From Bacillus cereus group sp. RP43 (GTDB taxonomy: Bacteria > Bacillota > Bacilli > Bacillales > Bacillaceae_G): a DNA stretch of 64,000 nucleotides. A program made the translations under genes and the position numbers. The stretch covers positions 124,001 to 188,000 of the forward strand of contig NZ_JARVHQ010000003.1 of NCBI RefSeq assembly GCF_040459645.1, in the 5' to 3' direction. Below, one piece after another: positions 25,165 to 34,130 of this stretch (its first letter is position 1; each line of letters opens with the position of its first letter). The notes under the pieces are model-generated. The model had not been told where the DNA came from and did no database searches. It was given only the letters and a program-made list of their open reading frames with translations.

Positions 25165-25596
25165 CTAAATTCCTTTGTCGTCTTTTATCTCGTTTTCTCT
25201 TTCTTTAGCTTCTAACATGAATTTAGCGTAAGTCATTATCTTTTCTAGCTCATTTTTGGACGCGTTATAATCTTTGATATAACGTTCTTTTCTTCCTGGA
25301 CTCATATATTTATTCTTTTTCATTTCGTTTATTGTTTCTATATTCAAGATTTTTCGTTTTCCCTTTATCTCATATAAGAGTTTTAGATTTATAGCTAGGC
25401 CTATGCTCCAAAGAGTAAAACCGATTATGAAAGAAAGTAATAGCTGTGCTGAAAGAGAATTATCAATAATCATGAAATAGAGAAAATAAATAATCGAGAT
25501 TGCAAACAAAAATGGATTATAGTATTTTTGTATATTTTTGTATTTATGTATTTTTATTTCGTGTTGCTTTTTTCTCATTTCAAGAGTTTCTAACAT
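25165..25596 (-). CDS. Small membrane protein of unknown function
   Basis: 143 residues. A basic N-terminal segment is followed by two hydrophobic helices (about residues 28-46 and 50-75), then a long, charged, probably coiled cytoplasmic tail (KYMSPGRKERYIKDYNASKN). The ATG has GGAG upstream. No family recognised. It is separated by about 130 bp from the 63-residue membrane protein in the same orientation. Confidence 0.55.
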   Translation of the reverse strand: MLETLEMRKKQHEIKIHKYKNIQKYYNPFLFAISIIYFLYFMIIDNSLSAQLLLSFIIGFTLWSIGLAINLKLLYEIKGKRKILNIETINEMKKNKYMSPGRKERYIKDYNASKNELEKIMTYAKFMLEAKERENEIKDDKGI

Positions 25597-25725
25597 GTAT
25601 AATTAATCTCCTTTTAAATGGGGCAACGACAAGATTGCTGTCATAGACCGCAAAGTATGAACCGATAAAATTTCCAAAGTGCACCGTACACTATTGGAAA
25701 AGGTTTATAGTAATCGTTTTTGCAA

Positions 25726-25917
25726 TTATTTTTGGTAAAACTGAATGCTATTGATACCAAGCAAAATGCACGAACTAATTAAACATATAATTGCTCCAGT
25801 TAATCGTATTACGTCAGGGACATAAAACTTTTTAGTTTTTAACCACAGAACAAAATTCATTGTTAGGATAGTTATGGAAAAGATAAGGATAGATATGATA
25901 AAAGTTAAAATCCCCAT
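25726..25917 (-). CDS. Small two-helix membrane protein
   Basis: 63 residues with two hydrophobic helices (MGILTFIISILIFSITILTM and LTGAIICLISSCILLGINSI) joined by a short basic loop. GGTG-type site before the start. No homologue recognised. Its position suggests a shared role with the 143-residue membrane protein downstream. Confidence 0.45.
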   Translation of the reverse strand: MGILTFIISILIFSITILTMNFVLWLKTKKFYVPDVIRLTGAIICLISSCILLGINSIQFYQK

Positions 25918-26143
25918 CTTGGTAACACCTTCTTTGTTTAGTTGTAGTTCACATACAATAAATAACTTTATATATCGATTATATAATGATAATACTAAAA
26001 TATAAATTGTACGATGAACACATTTTTCTTTCTTACTACCACACAGAAATTGTCCCTAGCTTTTTCTATGCCTACTTTTAATTGCATCAAGATTATAAGC
26101 ACGTTATAATAGTCACCTAATTACATAAAAAGAGGTGCAGAAA

Positions 26144-26416
26144 ATGAATAAGACAGAATTAACAAAATTAGTAGCAGAAAAAGCAGAACTTACACAAAAA
26201 GATGCAGCTGCAGCGACACAAGCTGTGTTAGATATGATAACAAATGCGCTAGATAATGGAGAGAAAGTACAGATCCTTGGATTTGGTACATTTGAAGTGC
26301 GTGAAAGATCTGCACGTACAGGACGCAACCCACAAACAGGTGAAGAAATGCAAATCGCCGCTTCAAAGGCACCTGCTTTTAAAGCTGGAAAAGAATTAAA
26401 AGCAGCAGTGAAATAA
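26144..26416 (+). CDS. hup: HU-type nucleoid protein
   Basis: 90 residues, the exact size of Bacillus HU, from the ATG at 26144 with AGAGGTG upstream. It shows [20 protein letters not shown], the core [20 protein letters not shown] with the DNA-intercalating RNPQTG loop, and a [15 protein letters not shown] end. It binds and bends DNA without sequence preference. Being plasmid-borne it may serve plasmid compaction or silencing of acquired genes. No lesions. Confidence 0.95.
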   Translation: MNKTELTKLVAEKAELTQKDAAAATQAVLDMITNALDNGEKVQILGFGTFEVRERSARTGRNPQTGEEMQIAASKAPAFKAGKELKAAVK

Positions 26417-26916
26417 TTATACATAGTGAAAAGGGATCTGATTATTGTTTATCGAATCCTTTTTTCTTTCATAAGACAAATTGTATTTTACTGCATCTCA
26501 AGAATGATAGGAGTACTAGAAATTATAGGGATATATAGTATAAGTACACCCGATATACACGAAGTTATATATAAGTATAAATTAATATATAATTTTATAT
26601 AATTATGTTATAATAGTATTAACCAAGAAGCATCCAACAACTTTGATTAATCTTTACATTTTCTTTTGAGCTATATCAACATAAAAAAAGACATTGTACA
26701 GTGTCTTTTTTCTATGTTTTGCACCTTTAATTAATAGTTGTTAGAACTGCTTGCTTCTGCAAAAAGACTATCTGAAAAGACACTCTTATAGGAGTGTCTT
26801 TTCTTTATGCAAAAAATTACTTTTAAACAAAAAAAAAACTCTTTATGAAAGAACGCAAGTTCGTATACAACAAGAACGAATGTTCTTGTTTTTTGGGAGG
26901 GCATCACAGTGTATGA
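26417..26916. other. Gap with two hairpins
   Basis: No gene. Two terminator-like hairpins: AAAAAAGACA...TGTCTTTTTTC at about 26680-26713 and AAAAGACACTC...GAGTGTCTTTTC at about 26773-26806. Their stems share a similar sequence, suggesting duplication. Confidence 0.45.
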
Positions 26917-27102
26917 CTATTCTATCTTGCCTATATCATGTAGTAAGCACGCGGAGTGAAATCTTTTTAATTCTTTCTTTCTAAACATATTGGTTTCTTT
27001 CGCAAGAATTGTAGCATATTTTTCCACTCTCTCACTGTGTCCTTTTGTATAAGAATCCATTAAATCTAGCAGTTTGAAAATCAATTGCGTATTTTCTTTC
27101 AT
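26917..27102 (-). pseudogene. HD-GYP domain fragment
   Basis: 61 residues matching the start of the HD-GYP domain at 13502-14617 (SYTKGHSERVEKYATILAKE then ACLLHDIGK). It ends right after the HDIGK motif and has no membrane part or GYP motif. It is a truncated relic that could not be catalytic. Confidence 0.65.
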
Positions 27103-27462
27103 TTATTCTGTCATCCTAATCTTAATTTTTTGACAAGCTTTTTGAAAATCCCTCTCCATTCTATTACGCACATATTAATGAAAGTAGGAGATACATTTTT
27201 GAGGAAAAAACCCAATTTATAGAGACCAAGCTTCATACTATAAAATATCCAATTTATCTCTAACCTATTCAATTTATACGAAGGTGCAGAAGCACAAACA
27301 GATGGGCTAGAGATGAATTGAAATTTGTGTAATACAACGTACGTTTCCAGAGTAGAATATATGTTTGTCACCCGTGAGAAGGGGAGTCAAACGTACAAGT
27401 ATACTAAGTGATAAACAGTGAGTGTTACATCAAATTCCCTCTGTCTATTGGCTGTACGTACG
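27103..27462. other. Gap without recognised gene
   Basis: Only short frames without site or motif. Nothing supported. Confidence 0.4.
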
Positions 27463-27960
27463 TTATTTCTCCGGATGCCCAATGTTCCATTCGATCACTT
27501 TTTCATCCTTTTCTTTTTGTACTGTCGGACTATACACAACTTTTAACTCTTTTGTGTCTTTTGCTACTCGATAATATCCATTCCCTTTTAGACTTTTACC
27601 TGCTGGAATCACATCTCCAAAGTTATCTTCTCTCCCGTACATCTCATATGTTTTTCCTTTCTCATCTTTGATCACAAAATCTCCGGCTCCAATTCCGTTG
27701 TCTTCATTCCCTTCATTTTTTATATCAAATTGAATCTGAACAACCTCTTCTTGTTCTGACACGGTTTCATCTTTTACGATTTTTGCTGCGGTAACTTTCA
27801 TTTTCATTGCACGACTTACTTTTTCTTTTCCAATTTCAGTTTGAATAGCTTGTTTCTCCACGTTTTCCTTCTTTGTATCTGTTGTTCCCGTACAGCCAGC
27901 TGAAAATAGAATACTTGTCATACATACAGCTGGAATGATTTTTTTGATTACTCGTTTCAT
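27463..27960 (-). CDS. DUF4352-type lipoprotein
   Basis: 165 residues with AAGGAGA before the ATG. A lipoprotein signal ends in the lipobox FSAGC (Cys23), so it should be anchored to the outer face of the membrane. The mature part (residues 50-160) has the Ig-like telokin pattern of DUF4352 proteins: VQIQFDIKNEGNE, DFVIKDEKGKTYE, GYYRVAKDTKELKVVYSP. It lies 90 bp downstream of the large adhesin in the same orientation but beyond a strong terminator, so it probably has its own promoter. Role unknown. Confidence 0.75.
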   Translation of the reverse strand: MKRVIKKIIPAVCMTSILFSAGCTGTTDTKKENVEKQAIQTEIGKEKVSRAMKMKVTAAKIVKDETVSEQEEVVQIQFDIKNEGNEDNGIGAGDFVIKDEKGKTYEMYGREDNFGDVIPAGKSLKGNGYYRVAKDTKELKVVYSPTVQKEKDEKVIEWNIGHPEK

Positions 27961-27982
27961 ATACTTGTCTCCTTATTCATAA

Positions 27983-28022
27983 ACAAATCCCACCCATATA
28001 TATAAGATGGATGGGATTTGTC
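27983..28022 (-). terminator. Terminator of the adhesin gene
   Basis: ACAAATCCCATCCAT...ATGGGTGGGATTTGT, about 15-bp stem, 30 bp after the adhesin stop codon. Confidence 0.6.
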
Positions 28023-28049
28023 CTACTTATTTCTACACTTTGGCATTTT

Positions 28050-31000
28050 TTATTTTACTTCTACTTTTGTTCTAGCAACTTCCTGATTACCACTTGTAAA
28101 TCCTGCGATTTCTACTTTTTGTTTTGCATCTTTCACCAAATCTCTCGCATAAATTTTATATGTTCCATTTTCTACTGTTGTTTGACGAAGTACTTCACCA
28201 TCCACTATAATTTTCACCTTTTGAATGGTTGCACTTACCGTTCCGTCGATATAGTTATCTGTTCCCAAATGGAAGGCTTTTGCAGTCATAGTTGCTTCTA
28301 CACCAAGTACGGTTCCTTGTGTCTTTTTACTTTCTGTGCCTGCCACATCTCGCGCTGCGATTTCAAAGACTGCTCCTTCTTTTTGAAGCGCTACAATATC
28401 TCCCGTATAAATCATATACGTTCCGTCTGCATTCACACCCGCTGTTCGCACTAACTTCCCATCTACATAAATCGTTACTTTACTTGCTCCTTTTGCGGTT
28501 CCTTTTACATAAGCATCCGTTGTGTAGTACTTACTGATAGTCGGTGCTTCTGGACGTTGTTTTACCAATACTGTTCCTTGTACCCTTTGACTTTCAGTAC
28601 CTGCCGCATCTCGCGCTGCGATTTCAAAGACTGCTCCTTCTTTTTGAAGCGCTACAATATCTCCTGTATAGATCGTATACGTTCCATCTTGATTCACGCC
28701 CGCTGTTCTCATTAACTTTCCATCTACATAAATCGCTACTTTACTTGCTCCTTTTGCGGTCCCTTTTGCATAGGCATCTGTCGTATAGTAGTCATTGATA
28801 GCTGGCGCGTTTGGAGCTTGTTTTGCGAGAACTGTCCCTTGTGTCCTTTGACTTTCTGCGCCTGCCGCATCTCGCGCTGCGATTTCAAAGACTGCTCCTT
28901 CTTTTTGAAGCGTTACAATATCTCCCGTATAAATCATATACGTTCCGTCTGCATTCACGCCTGCTGTACGGATTAACTTCCCATCTACATAAATCGCTAC
29001 TTTACTTGCTCCTTTTGCGGTCCCTTTTGCATAGGCATCTGTTGTGTAGTAGTCATTGATAGTTGGGCTCGCAATTCCTTCTTGTACCGTTAACTCTTTT
29101 GCTCCACTTACATTTCCTGCTTTATCTGTTAAGGTAATAGATACCACAGTTCCCGCTACTTGCGCTGCAATCTCAACAGAGAACTTGCCATCCTTGTCCA
29201 CTGTTCCTGCTCCGATTTCAGCTCCGTTTTTCTCTTTGATAGAAACCTTCGCACCAGGTTCTCCTGTTCCTGTTACTTTCTTGTCTGTTGCTTTCACATC
29301 ATCTACTTGCGGTGCCTCAGGTGGCGTCACATCTTTTACTGTAATTGACTTCGTTCCCTCATTCTCACCTTTTACTACTTTCACATCTAACTGTGTATCG
29401 GCCTTTTGTTTCGGAATTGTAATAGAAAAAGTACCATCGTCCGCTACTGTGCCTTTCCCAATTTCTTTTCCGTCTTTAACTTTCACGGTTACCTCTGCAC
29501 CTGCGGTGCCTGTTCCCGTTATTTTTTCATCTTGATCTGTTACTTCATTTACAGCTGGAATTGCCCAGATTTCTTGCACCTTTACAGTCTTTACTTCACT
29601 TTCTAATCCCTTATCATTTTTTAAGTAAACAGAAATTTCAGTCCCGACTGGATAGGAATCCTCGATATCAATTTGAAGATTACCTTTATCATCCACTTTC
29701 CCTACAAATTCTGCCTCTCCAATTTTAGCAATGGCTGTTGTATTTGCTACTCCTGTTCCTTTAATCATTGTGTCAGTTGTATAAATTGGATTTATTTCAG
29801 GCGCTACTAATGGTGCTTGAACTTCTACCTCTGTGTACTCACTTTCTTTTCCGTCTATACTTTGTTTCACACCAATTTTCGTACCCGCTTTTTGAGGTTG
29901 ATTCAATGCGACCTCAAAATTCCCGTTTTCATCGGCTTCGCCTCTATAAGTTGCTTTTTGATAGTTTGTCACCACTTCAATCTTCGCATATGGTTGTGCT
30001 GTTCCTGTTACCTTTTTATCTTTCGTTGTTAATGAGTTGACAACTGGTTTTTCCAGCTGTGTTGCTTGCACCGTTACTTCCGTTGCTTCACTTGTTCCTG
30101 CACTATTATTTACGACCACAGATAATTTTGTACCTGCTTTTTGTTGTGGAATCGTAATCGTATAGGTTCCGTTTTCATCGACAGTTCCCGTCCCCAGTTC
30201 TTTGCCTGCTGCCTGTATGCTAATTGTGGAGCCTACCTGAGCTGTCCCCGTTACTTTTGTATCTGTATCCTTTACTTCATTTACTTCCGGAGCTGATGGG
30301 ATTTTTTCTGGTGTCTCACTCGCTATCTTTCGGACCTTGCTAAAATCTGCGCCGTTCAAACTAGGATCACTTGAACTTACGGTAGTATTTTTTGCCATCT
30401 TAAAATGTTCTACAGCTTTCCATGACTTCCACGGTTCACCCTCAAAATCAGCACTATCTATCCATGTATTCACATCCCCGTTGTACAGTGAAATACTACT
30501 AAAACCAGAATTAGAAAATATTGGACCTCCCTTATTGCTGATACTGTAACTAGCAGGATTCATTAATGTTATACTACTACTTCCTAGCAAACCAGTGTTT
30601 TTATCACCAGCAATATGGAGAGATCCTCCTTCTTCTACAACTCCCTTCAAAATAGTGACAGAATCTAGTACCTCACTCGAACGAAACTCTCCACCCTTGT
30701 GAACTATCAAACTATTTAAATAGAGGTCTCCATATAAAGCGTTTGGGATAGCTTTCATATGTACTTTTGCATTTTTCTCTACTATTACATTAGATAGACT
30801 AAAAACAGGACCTTCCCACGTTGAGCCTTCACGAAATACTGCATCTACATACGTTGGTTTACTACGTTCATTTTGTATTACATTCCCTTCAAAATATACT
30901 CGAGCACGGTTCGAAGAACTATAAAGACCAGTAAATAAACTTCCTGTACCTGTATGTCTAACATCTTTTAGGTTTAGGACAGAACTATTATTAAGGGACA

Positions 31001-31628
31001 TAAAAGAAGACGGCGACGTTCCAATAATTTTTGCGTTTTTTAAGGTTATACTACTACTATTACTACCATTTATGTCTATGGTTTTTTCACTATATATACT
31101 GATATCCTTATCTGCATTCCCATTAATCGTAAGATTTCGCGAACCATATAGAGGAACTTTGATTTGCTCATTTATCTGAATAGTTTTCATAACATTAATG
31201 GTTGTCACAGATTCATTTGCTAATGCTGTCTTGAATTCTTCGAATGTCGAAACATTCGCTTCTTTCTCCACCACATATGATTCTGCATCTTGCACGCTAT
31301 CTGTTATCCGGTTTTGTTGTTCTTGAATTGAAGCATTTTGTTCAACTTTACTTTCACTCGTTTCATTGCCTTTTGGTTGTTCTTCTTGTTCTGTGGCAGG
31401 GGCATCATTTGAATTCATTTGCTCCTGATTTTGAATTACTTCGTTTTCTTTTATATTATCCACCAATGTTTTCTCTTTTTTTGCTTCCGCATCCGTTAGT
31501 TCGATAGGTGTCTGATTCTGTTGTTCCTCTGCATAACTTGGAGATACACCTGTGAACAAAATGCCTGCTGTTGTCACGGTTGTTACCGTTGCCTTTAAAT
31601 TCTTTTTTATGTTTGATTTTTTCTTCAT
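28050..31628 (-). CDS. Large secreted adhesin with pectate-lyase-like region and Ig-like repeats
   Basis: 1192 residues. Residues 1-33 are a signal peptide. An acidic Gln-rich linker leads to a region (about 125-430) with many short beta strands rich in Asn, Ser and Ile (NLTINGNADKDISIYSEKTI, SSSITLKNAKIIG), typical of pectate-lyase-like adhesive domains of Gram-positive surface proteins. From about 440 to the end there are nine Ig-like units of 80-85 residues, with VTGTA/VKGTA openings and DGTY or DGTF turns. Units 6-8 are almost identical to each other. No LPXTG anchor, transmembrane tail or SLH domain is present, so how it stays on the cell, if it does, is not clear. A partial paralogue lies at 1-311 and a decayed one at 39165-39807. 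It probably mediates attachment to host or matrix. Confidence 0.8.
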   Translation of the reverse strand: MKKKSNIKKNLKATVTTVTTAGILFTGVSPSYAEEQQNQTPIELTDAEAKKEKTLVDNIKENEVIQNQEQMNSNDAPATEQEEQPKGNETSESKVEQNASIQEQQNRITDSVQDAESYVVEKEANVSTFEEFKTALANESVTTINVMKTIQINEQIKVPLYGSRNLTINGNADKDISIYSEKTIDINGSNSSSITLKNAKIIGTSPSSFMSLNNSSVLNLKDVRHTGTGSLFTGLYSSSNRARVYFEGNVIQNERSKPTYVDAVFREGSTWEGPVFSLSNVIVEKNAKVHMKAIPNALYGDLYLNSLIVHKGGEFRSSEVLDSVTILKGVVEEGGSLHIAGDKNTGLLGSSSITLMNPASYSISNKGGPIFSNSGFSSISLYNGDVNTWIDSADFEGEPWKSWKAVEHFKMAKNTTVSSSDPSLNGADFSKVRKIASETPEKIPSAPEVNEVKDTDTKVTGTAQVGSTISIQAAGKELGTGTVDENGTYTITIPQQKAGTKLSVVVNNSAGTSEATEVTVQATQLEKPVVNSLTTKDKKVTGTAQPYAKIEVVTNYQKATYRGEADENGNFEVALNQPQKAGTKIGVKQSIDGKESEYTEVEVQAPLVAPEINPIYTTDTMIKGTGVANTTAIAKIGEAEFVGKVDDKGNLQIDIEDSYPVGTEISVYLKNDKGLESEVKTVKVQEIWAIPAVNEVTDQDEKITGTGTAGAEVTVKVKDGKEIGKGTVADDGTFSITIPKQKADTQLDVKVVKGENEGTKSITVKDVTPPEAPQVDDVKATDKKVTGTGEPGAKVSIKEKNGAEIGAGTVDKDGKFSVEIAAQVAGTVVSITLTDKAGNVSGAKELTVQEGIASPTINDYYTTDAYAKGTAKGASKVAIYVDGKLIRTAGVNADGTYMIYTGDIVTLQKEGAVFEIAARDAAGAESQRTQGTVLAKQAPNAPAINDYYTTDAYAKGTAKGASKVAIYVDGKLMRTAGVNQDGTYTIYTGDIVALQKEGAVFEIAARDAAGTESQRVQGTVLVKQRPEAPTISKYYTTDAYVKGTAKGASKVTIYVDGKLVRTAGVNADGTYMIYTGDIVALQKEGAVFEIAARDVAGTESKKTQGTVLGVEATMTAKAFHLGTDNYIDGTVSATIQKVKIIVDGEVLRQTTVENGTYKIYARDLVKDAKQKVEIAGFTSGNQEVARTKVEVK
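28300..29075 (-). repeat. Three near-identical ~255-bp tandem repeats within the adhesin
   Basis: The DNA encoding units 6-8 is highly conserved between units; for example the block encoding GDIVALQKEGAVFEIAARD recurs nearly unchanged three times. Such repeats can expand or contract by recombination and change the length of the stalk. Confidence 0.8.
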
Positions 31629-31629
31629 T

Positions 31630-32395
31630 CTTACTCTCCTTTGTTTCCTTATTTTTCTCTATGCATACTTCGATTAATTCTCAGTTCTTGTCTCCATCCG
31701 ATCTTTTTATCTCTTATCCATTCACTTTGATACCTTTCTCATCTTCCTCTTTTAGAGGCTTTTAAAATTTGTATCATCTCCTACTCATCGGAGAATCTAT
31801 ATCTTATACATATCCTTATTTCTATCAATCTAACAGACCGCATAATAACCATATGAAACTTGCTTCCTTTTTTATATTCGTGAACAAAGAAGGATAGATG
31901 AAACAGGTTTATACAAGCCTATCACTCTCTCTATTCGTTATGTGAATTTAAAAAGGTAAGAATTAAAGACTGCTATCTATAGACTTTAATTCCTCAATGG
32001 AAGTAAAACCCCTCATCAAAGAATAAGATTTGTTTTTAATTGGACATAGATAAAAAGAAAAGATTGAAAACGTCTACATGCCTTACATAAACAATATTAA
32101 TACAAATTGTATACAATTTGTATTAATATTTGTGTCCAATTTGTGACATGATAAGTATTGTATTTACCTATTAGTAAAGGGCATTCCCTTTGAAACATCT
32201 GACTTCTTACATAAAAACACTCCATTCCACCCCCTATATTACTCACATGAAAGTGCATACCTTACGCTGTTAACAGAAGAGAAGGCTTCGAGAATACATG
32301 TACAGTATCGAAAGAAAGATTACTCCTGTGGGAATTCTTTTTAGTTCGCTCTTTTTTGGATAATCCATTTTAAAAATTACATGCAAAGATATATG
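31630..32395. other. Adhesin upstream region
   Basis: About 770 bp without a gene, containing the 38-bp palindrome at 32093-32130. The adhesin promoter should lie here. Several TTTGTG repeats sit next to the palindrome. Confidence 0.4.
32093..32130. promoter_or_regulatory. Perfect 38-bp palindrome upstream of the adhesin
   Basis: Nineteen bases on each side are fully complementary around the core TTGTATACAA. The matching site before the other adhesin copy is at 753-790. It lies about 480 bp upstream of the start codon. The core is of the type bound by GntR-like dimeric regulators, but no regulator can be named. Confidence 0.5.
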
Positions 32396-32401
32396 TTTTG
32401 G

Positions 32402-32505
32402 GGGTTCTGGTGCAAAAACAAAATTCATTCAAGCGGAAATATTATCAACCTGAACTAATCTTATTCACAGTAAGATGGTACCTGCGGTACAATTTAAGTT
32501 TTCTG
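32402..32505 (+). pseudogene. IS6-family left end and transposase N-terminus
   Basis: GGTTCTGGTGCAAAAAC is an IS240-type inverted repeat. It is followed by FKRKYYQPELILFTVRWYLR, the start of the transposase, which then breaks off. Confidence 0.6.
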
Positions 32506-32593
32506 TTTTTTTAATCTAAAACTGGCTTTTTCCCAGATTAGTTGAAATTAATATACTTAGAGGTACAAACAGTTAAAGGGTGTGAGGTGTCCT

Positions 32594-32770
32594 ATGAAAA
32601 ATATTTTGAGTTCGTTAGATTCTAAAATTCAATATCTAAGCTACGAGTTTATGGGGGACCAAATTATTTTTCAAGCTAGAACGCGATTTATAAAAGCTAC
32701 ACGCCCATATTGTGGGATAGAAACACATAAAGTACATTCAAAATACCAGCGGTATTTCAAGATATGACCT
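32594..32770 (+). pseudogene. ISL3-family transposase, N-terminal scrap
   Basis: The frame starting at the ATG at 32594 (GGTG-type site upstream) reads MKNILSSLDSKIQYLSYEF, RPYCGIETHKVHSKYQRYFK. This resembles the zinc-finger start of ISL3 transposases (one Cys of the CxxC pair replaced by Arg). It ends at a stop after about 58 codons. Confidence 0.5.
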
Positions 32771-32794
32771 GATCAAGAAAAACTGGGACACAAA

Positions 32795-33474
32795 TTAGGT
32801 TACGCAATCGATTTTGACACCCAATTCAATACTGAATGGGGACGAACAAAATGGTAATATATATAAACAAATTCGGCCATCAACTGATTAACTTGAGATA
32901 AAGAAACAAGTTTTTCTCCATGTAATCATTCACGTTTAAAGATACTAAAGAACGATTCAATTACTGCGTTATCCAAACAATTTTCCTTCCGAGGCATACT
33001 TTGCTGAATCGTTTATTGTTTACAAAAATCCGTAGCCTTATAACTGGTAAATAGTGATCCTTGATTACTATGAAATAAAATATTCTTTTGTTTTCCATAT
33101 CTGTTTTTTACTTGTTAAATTGTATCTTTTACTAACTGAGCACCTTAGCAAGTATCCAGCGAATAGCCAAGCACCCGCCGGGTGCTAATATCTAATGCAG
33201 CACAAAAATATACTTTCATTCCATTCACTAAACGAAATTCATTGATGTCACATGCAACGGTTGGTATTTCTTTCTTACCGGGTTTAAATAAACGCTCTAG
33301 TACATTAGGAAATATAATGTGTTCTCGCTTTCGTTTCTTATAGTAAGTGACAACTTTTGACGTCACTCTGACTTTGTATAACATTTTTTTCACTTGAGCA
33401 AATTCAGCCATATACGGTCTCGACTCTTTTGAACTGCTCTTCTTTTTTGTTGGCTTCGGATTTGCTGTTGACAT
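32795..33474 (-). pseudogene. IS3-family transposase orfB, broken
   Basis: The minus strand begins with STANPKPTKKKSSSKESRPY and continues to VACDINEFRLVNGMKVYFCA (first D of the DDE core). It meets a stop at 33145 and goes on in other frames (NQGSLFTSY, QSMPRKENCLDNAVIESFF with the catalytic E, LNWVSK end). A related but shorter scrap lies at 20020-20195. Inactive. Confidence 0.75.
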
Positions 33475-33499
33475 GTGCTATCACCTCATTATGTATTCT

Positions 33500-33745
33500 T
33501 TAAACATATTTCTTTCTTACTTTATCAACTGATAGTATGTTAGCTAATTTCAGCGTTCTAACTTGTTGCTTTTGCATGCAATACACTAGTACACGATTTT
33601 GATATATCTTCCTTGCGATTACTGTCCTTTGAGAGAAATCTCCTGAATCTTTCATGTAAATTAATTCGATAGATATTTTTTGATCGAGTGAACATTTAAA
33701 TAGAAGATTCATGTGATAACATCCAATAAGAACATTTTTTTCCAT
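33500..33745 (-). CDS. Small WYL/YolD-like protein
   Basis: 81 residues. The stretch ISIELIYMKDSGDFSQRTVI, ARKIYQNRVLVYCMQKQQVR, and LKLANILSVDKV fits the small WYL-like beta fold found in short Bacillus proteins and at the end of WYL regulators. It may bind a ligand or nucleic acid. It stands alone between IS debris and a tRNA-like sequence, so it might also be a remnant. Confidence 0.45.
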   Translation of the reverse strand: MEKNVLIGCYHMNLLFKCSLDQKISIELIYMKDSGDFSQRTVIARKIYQNRVLVYCMQKQQVRTLKLANILSVDKVRKKYV

Positions 33746-33945
33746 ATAACTATATTACGCACGTTCTACTTGCAGGTTTTTTTCTAAGGGGGATTATACA
33801 ATCAACGAAATATATTTTTCCTCTCATGCGGTAAAAAACGAAATTGTTCAAACCCTTTATATTGTGGTATATTGTTATCGAGCTGTTGTTATATTGTATA
33901 TGCAATATGGATTGGAAAACAAAACATCTTATCAAGTCACTCAAG

Positions 33946-33980
33946 AGAAGGCACTCGCAAGAGTGCTTTTCCTCTTAATA
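33946..33980. terminator. Hairpin terminator before the tRNA-like gene
   Basis: AAGAGAAGGCACTC GCAA GAGTGCTTTTCCTCTTA, a strong stem with T-rich 3' side. Confidence 0.5.
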
Positions 33981-33982
33981 AC

Positions 33983-34059
33983 GGACCTTTAGCTCAGCTG
34001 GTTAGAGCAGCAGATGGCTCATAACCGTCCGGTCGTAGGTTCAAGTCCTACAAGATCCA
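33983..34059 (+). tRNA. tRNA-Met (CAT), aberrant and possibly non-functional
   Basis: The sequence follows Bacillus tRNA-Met: acceptor GGACCTT, D arm GCTCAGCTGGTTAGAGC, anticodon loop CTCATAA, T arm GTAGGTTCAAGTCCTAC. Two oddities: the acceptor stem has a C-A mismatch (3' strand AAGATCC), and four bases (AGCA) instead of one separate the D stem and anticodon stem. No CCA is encoded. A plasmid-borne or phage-derived tRNA in decay is the simplest reading. Confidence 0.65.
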
Positions 34060-34068
34060 TATAAAATA

Positions 34069-34104
34069 AGCTCCTATTACGATAGCTCAGGTAATAGGAG
34101 CTTA
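34069..34104. terminator. Terminator between the tRNA and the hydrolase pseudogene
   Basis: AGCTCCTATTAC...GTAATAGGAGCT followed by TAAATTTTT. Serves the tRNA on the plus strand and possibly the hydrolase from the other side. Confidence 0.6.
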
Positions 34105-34130
34105 AATTTTTAAAAAATTACATAACATAC

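Noticed and set aside
28292..29535. Several long plus-strand frames opposite the adhesin gene
   Set aside because: They repeat in step with the adhesin's Ig-like units, lack ribosome sites and have low-complexity Leu/His/Ser composition. They are shadows of the real minus-strand gene.
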